Under the pieces are notes generated by a model. The model was not told where the DNA came from, did not search any database, and saw nothing but the letters and a program-made list of their open reading frames with translations. Positions 55,516 to 64,000 of a stretch of DNA of 64,000 nt are shown here, one piece after another; positions within the stretch are counted from its first letter, which is position 1; each line of letters starts with the position of its first letter. Source of the stretch: Novosphingobium olei. GTDB lineage: Bacteria > Pseudomonadota > Alphaproteobacteria > Sphingomonadales > Sphingomonadaceae. The position numbers and the translations under genes are program-made. The DNA lies in assembly GCF_012927405.1 (NCBI RefSeq), contig NZ_JABBGM010000002.1, forward strand, positions 434,001-498,000, read 5' to 3'.

Positions 55516-55531
55516 GGCGGTGGGGACCGCC
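55516..55531. terminator. Short hairpin between convergent pobA and GH1 genes
   Basis: GGCGGT / ACCGCC arms with a GGGG loop in the 39-bp gap between convergent genes. On the plus strand it is followed only by CCCTTCGTT, so it is a weak bidirectional terminator candidate. Confidence 0.4.
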
Positions 55532-55542
55532 CCTTCGTTCGA

Positions 55543-56859
55543 TCAGACGAGCGCGTTAGCCTCGGCGATGCGCTTTAGCACCATCGCGCTCGGCTTGGGC
55601 GTCCGCTTGAACGTTGTCCGGTCGAGCGTGCACAGCCCGAAGTGGATGCCATAGCCGAACACCCATTCGAAGTTGTCGATCAGCGACCAGTGGCAATAGC
55701 CGTGGACGGGCACGCCCTGGTCCATCGCCAGCTTCAGTTCGCGCAGCGCGTTCGGGATCAGCCATGCGCGGATGCTGTCATCGTCGCTTCCGACACCGTG
55801 CTCGGTCACGATCACGGGGATGCCCGTCGCTTCATGGGCATAGCGCACCGCGCCCGCCAGCGAGCCCGGCCAGACTTCGGCCCCCATCTTGTTGCGCCGC
55901 GCGTCGGCGGGGGCGGGGACCACGCCCTTGTCGTTCCAGACCTTGCGCTCGTAATTCTGCACGCCGACGAAATCGTCACCGCGGGCGGCACGCAGCCATT
56001 CGCCGTAATAGCGTTCGCGCATTGCGTCGCGCAGCGAGTTCCGGCCCACCGCCTGATCGTCCATCATGGCCAGGCTTACGCCCACAGGCAGGTCGCCACG
56101 CACCGCCTTGATCGCGGCTCGTCCCTGCTTGTGCCCTTCCAGCTGATGCGCGCGGAAGGATTTGGGATCGTCGATGTGCAGCGCGCTGCCCGCACTGAAG
56201 CGTTCCACGCCCATCGCACGGGCGCAGGCCTTCAGCATCGCCTTGTCCTGGGCAAGAAGATCACCCGGCAGCAGTTCGGCGAGCAGCCCGGCAAGGTTGG
56301 GCTCGTTCAGCGTGGTCGCATGGCCGATACCTTCGGCCAGGTGACGGGCAGCGCGGTCGCAATAGCGGGCGAACAGGGCCGGGGCTTCGGGATTGTGCCA
56401 GCCCCCGCGCCCGGCGAACCAGCGCGGGGTGGTGAAGTGGTTGAAGGTGACGATCGGGTGAAGCCCGCGCGCACGGCAGCCTTCGATCATCGCCTTGTAG
56501 TGATCGAGCATGGCGATCGAGAACAGGCCGGGTTCAGGTTCGATCCGCGCCCATTCGAGGCTGAAGCGATAGGTGTTGAGGCCGAGGGTCTTCACCAGAT
56601 CGAGATCGGTCTGCCACAGCTCGAAACTGTTCGCCGCATCGCCGGAGGGCTCGACGAACGTGGTCGGCTTGACGTTTTCCATCAGCCAGGCATCGGCGTT
56701 GATGTTGTTGCCTTCCACCTGGTGAGCGGCCGTTGCCGAGCCCCACAGGAAGCCCTGCGGAAAGGCCGGGCTCGGCTTTGTGGCCTTGGCCTGCGCGACC
56801 AGCGGCGCGGCACCCAAAGCTGCCGCGCCGGCGATCAACGATCGACGATCGAGTTCCAC
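55543..56859 (-). CDS. Exported GH1 beta-glucosidase
   Basis: 438 residues. The leader MELDRRSLIAGAAALGAAPLVAQA has twin arginines and a hydrophobic core, so periplasmic export by Tat is likely. The GH1 barrel is recognisable from GFLWGSATAAHQVEG, acid/base Glu186 in TTLNEPN, nucleophile Glu353 in VTEHGVG, and HWSLIDNFEWVFGYG. The residue after the nucleophile is His where most GH1 enzymes have Asn (TENG). The GTG start at 56859 follows GGGGAGAG. Its place among aromatic genes suggests it releases phenolic aglycones from plant glucosides; this is an inference. Confidence 0.88.
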   Translation of the reverse strand: MELDRRSLIAGAAALGAAPLVAQAKATKPSPAFPQGFLWGSATAAHQVEGNNINADAWLMENVKPTTFVEPSGDAANSFELWQTDLDLVKTLGLNTYRFSLEWARIEPEPGLFSIAMLDHYKAMIEGCRARGLHPIVTFNHFTTPRWFAGRGGWHNPEAPALFARYCDRAARHLAEGIGHATTLNEPNLAGLLAELLPGDLLAQDKAMLKACARAMGVERFSAGSALHIDDPKSFRAHQLEGHKQGRAAIKAVRGDLPVGVSLAMMDDQAVGRNSLRDAMRERYYGEWLRAARGDDFVGVQNYERKVWNDKGVVPAPADARRNKMGAEVWPGSLAGAVRYAHEATGIPVIVTEHGVGSDDDSIRAWLIPNALRELKLAMDQGVPVHGYCHWSLIDNFEWVFGYGIHFGLCTLDRTTFKRTPKPSAMVLKRIAEANALV

Positions 56860-56932
56860 TCTGCACTCTCCCCACTATAATAGAATTCAAATTCTGATTA
56901 TGGTGCAGGCCGAGCTTTGGCAAGCCGTGTGG

Positions 56933-60833
<3,901 letters not shown>

Positions 60834-60894
60834 AGTTATGATCCGGGCGCTCTTCCCATTTGTGTGATGGCGGGGCGCGGGCGAGAGGCGGGGA

Positions 60895-61731
60895 ATGGAT
60901 ATTCGCATCGCCCTTATCGGTTTCGGCGAGGCCGGCTCGACGTTCGCCAAGGCCGCGGGCTGGGAAGCAGGCGCGCTCGCCTATGACGTGCAGCCCGCGC
61001 GCCGCGCGGTGATGGAGGAGGCGGGCGTGATTGCCTGTGCCACAGCCGACTGCGCGCTGGGCGATGCCGACCTGGCGCTGTCGTTGGTGACGGCCGATTC
61101 CGCGCTCGATGCGGCGCGTGACTTTGCGGGCCTGCTGCGGCCAGGGGCGCTGTTCTGCGACATGAACTCGGTTTCGCCCGAGACCAAGCGCGCGGCGGCG
61201 CGGGCCGTGGAGGCAGCGGGCGCGCGCTATGTCGACGTGGCGGTGCTGGCGCCGGTCAATCCGGCGCGGATGAACGTGCCGCTGCTGGTGGCGGGCGCGG
61301 CGGCGGATGATGCGGCGCAGGCGCTGCTTGCTGCGGGCTTTGCCAACATGCGTGTGGTCGGTGCCGAAGTGGGTCGGGCGAGCGCGATCAAGATGATCCG
61401 CTCGGTCATGGTCAAGGGCATCGAGGCGCTGACCGCCGAGATGATGCTTGCGGCCAACGCCGCCGGCGTGGCCGAGGATGTGCTTGCCTCGCTCGATGCC
61501 AGCGAACGGACGCAGAGCTGGTTCGAGCGCGCGGCCTACAACATCGAGCGGATGGCGACCCACGGCATACGCCGCGCCGCCGAGATGGAGGAATCGGCCA
61601 AGACACTGGCCGATCTGGGCGTCGAACCGATGATGACCAACGGCACGGTGCGACGCCAGCGCGCGCAGGCCGGCCACCCCATCGAGACACCTGCCAAGCC
61701 TGCCGCCAGAACTGAGGGAACGGTTGCATGA
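60895..61731 (+). CDS. 6-phosphogluconate-dehydrogenase-like enzyme, DUF1932
   Basis: 278 residues. The N-terminal Rossmann domain opens with ALIGFGEAGSTFAKAAG, and a beta-hydroxyacid-dehydrogenase-type core contains CDMNSVSPETKRAAARAVEAAGARYVDVAV and GRASAIKMIRSVMVKGIEAL with a catalytic-type Lys. The C-terminus matches DUF1932. Its stop overlaps the ligJ start (ATGA), so it is co-translated with ligJ and should act in or near the pathway. It does not look like LigC, which belongs to the Gfo/Idh/MocA family; the reaction is unassigned. Confidence 0.78.
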   Translation: MDIRIALIGFGEAGSTFAKAAGWEAGALAYDVQPARRAVMEEAGVIACATADCALGDADLALSLVTADSALDAARDFAGLLRPGALFCDMNSVSPETKRAAARAVEAAGARYVDVAVLAPVNPARMNVPLLVAGAAADDAAQALLAAGFANMRVVGAEVGRASAIKMIRSVMVKGIEALTAEMMLAANAAGVAEDVLASLDASERTQSWFERAAYNIERMATHGIRRAAEMEESAKTLADLGVEPMMTNGTVRRQRAQAGHPIETPAKPAARTEGTVA

Positions 61732-62749
61732 CGATGATCATCGATTGCCACGGCCACTACACCGTGTTGCCGAAGGCGCACGACGCCTGGCGAGAGGCGC
61801 AGAAGGCGGCGTTCAAGGCCGGCACCGAATGCCCGCCGTACCCCGAGATTTCCGATGACGAGATCCGTGAGACGATCGAGGGCAACCAGCTGCGCCTGCT
61901 CAAGGAGCGCGGCGCGGACATGACGATCTTTTCCCCGCGCGCTTCGGCCATGGCGCCGCACGTGGGCGATCAGTCGGTGGCGGTGAAGTGGGCACAGGTG
62001 TGCAACGATCTCATCGCGCGGGTCGTCGGGCTCTACCCCGACATCTTCGCCGGGGTGTGCATGCTGCCCCAGTCGCCCGAGGCGGACATGAGCAGCTCGA
62101 TCGCCGAGTTGGAACGTTGCGTCACCCAGCTTGGCTTCATCGGCTGCAATCTCAATCCCGATCCCGGTGGCGGCCATTTCAAGCATCCGCCGCTGACCGA
62201 CGAATTCTGGTTCCCGTTCTACGAGAAGATGGTCGAGCTGGACGTTCCGGCGATGATCCACGTGTCGGGATCGTGCAATCCGGCGATGCATGCCACGGGC
62301 GGGTACTACATCGCGGCCGATACGATCGCGTTCATGCAGTTGCTCGAAGGCGACCTGTTCGGCCGTTTCCCGACGCTGCGCTTCATCATCCCGCACGGCG
62401 GCGGCGCGGTGCCCTATCACTGGGGCCGCTATCGCGGTCTTGCCGACATGCTGAAGAAGCCGTCGCTCGACACGCATCTGATGAACAACATCTACTTCGA
62501 TACCTGCGTCTATCACCAGCCGGGCATCGACCTGCTGGCCGACGTGATCGAGAACAAGAACATCCTGTTCGGCAGCGAGATGGTGGGCGCGGTGCGCGGC
62601 ATCGATCCCACGACCGGGCACTACTTCGATGACACCAAGCGGTACATCGACGCGCTCGACATCACCGATGCCGAACGTCACGCGATCTTCGAGGGCAACG
62701 CGCGGCGGGTGTTCCCGCGGCTCGACGCCCAGCTCAAGGACCGAGGCCT

Positions 62750-62753
<4 letters not shown>
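61728..62753 (+). CDS. ligJ: 4-oxalomesaconate hydratase
   Basis: 341 residues of the amidohydrolase-2 family. LigJ adds water to the LigU product, giving 4-carboxy-4-hydroxy-2-oxoadipate. Metal-site motifs are IDCHGHYTVLP at the N-terminus, MIHVSGSCNP, and FIIPHGGGAVPYHWGRYRG. The ATG at 61728 overlaps the preceding DUF1932 gene and its stop overlaps the ligA start, placing it in the middle of a coupled operon. Confidence 0.93.

Positions 62754-64000
<1,247 letters not shown>

Noticed and set aside
60895..61731. LigC (CHMS dehydrogenase)
   Set aside because: LigC is of the Gfo/Idh/MocA family; this protein has 6-phosphogluconate-dehydrogenase and DUF1932 features.

Overview
This 64 kb window is chromosomal DNA from a GC-rich alphaproteobacterium. 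The protocatechuate 4,5-cleavage (lig) genes, three TonB-dependent receptors, TPR-sulfotransferases paired with two of them, LuxR/OmpR signalling genes and short palindromic dispersed repeats together point to Sphingomonadales, most likely Novosphingobium or a close relative. That placement is an inference from gene content; no rRNA or tRNA gene was seen. Most of the long overlapping reading frames are antisense shadows caused by high GC.

Layout. (1) 1-4.0 kb: start of glycogen phosphorylase, a TonB receptor, and a 274-bp inverted-repeat element without a gene. (2) 4.1-6.9 kb: small HTH-like protein, hybrid histidine kinase, LuxR-type response regulator. (3) 6.9-16.6 kb: an apparent periplasmic amine-oxidation module (exported RidA, TonB receptor, TPR-sulfotransferase, cytochrome c, Tat-type flavin amine oxidase), followed by an aldo/keto reductase and a quinone-oxidoreductase-like enzyme. 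(4) 17.1-30.0 kb: M20 peptidase, BetI-like repressor divergent from a Rieske oxygenase and FAD oxidoreductase, APC permease, a second TPR-sulfotransferase/TonB pair, an OmpR-type regulator, and a subtilase broken by a frameshift. (5) 30.2-32.6 kb: GNAT enzyme and a small TetR-controlled operon with a double palindromic operator. (6) 32.8-40.1 kb: F1 ATP synthase genes, with three unrelated overlapping genes between atpG and atpD. (7) 40.6-53.3 kb: mostly housekeeping and stress genes (trypsin-like protease, Ada, CPBP protease, ferritin-like protein, FeS photolyase, glycosyltransferase, PriA, TrhO, acyl-CoA dehydrogenase). (8) 53.3-64.0 kb: aromatic catabolism: AraC regulator, pobA, an exported GH1 glucosidase, ligK-ligU-ligI, a divergent LysR regulator with two HTH domains, a DUF1932 dehydrogenase, ligJ, ligA and the start of ligB.

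How the genes work together. PobA makes protocatechuate from 4-hydroxybenzoate and LigAB opens the ring. After the LigC-type oxidation, for which no recognised gene is in the window, LigI, LigU, LigJ and LigK carry the product to pyruvate plus oxaloacetate. In region 3 the predicted signals place oxidase, cytochrome and RidA outside the cytoplasm, which suggests amine oxidation coupled to the respiratory chain with immediate imine hydrolysis. Region 4 resembles a demethylation/uptake locus for a quaternary amine-like substrate, but that substrate is inferred only from family resemblance.
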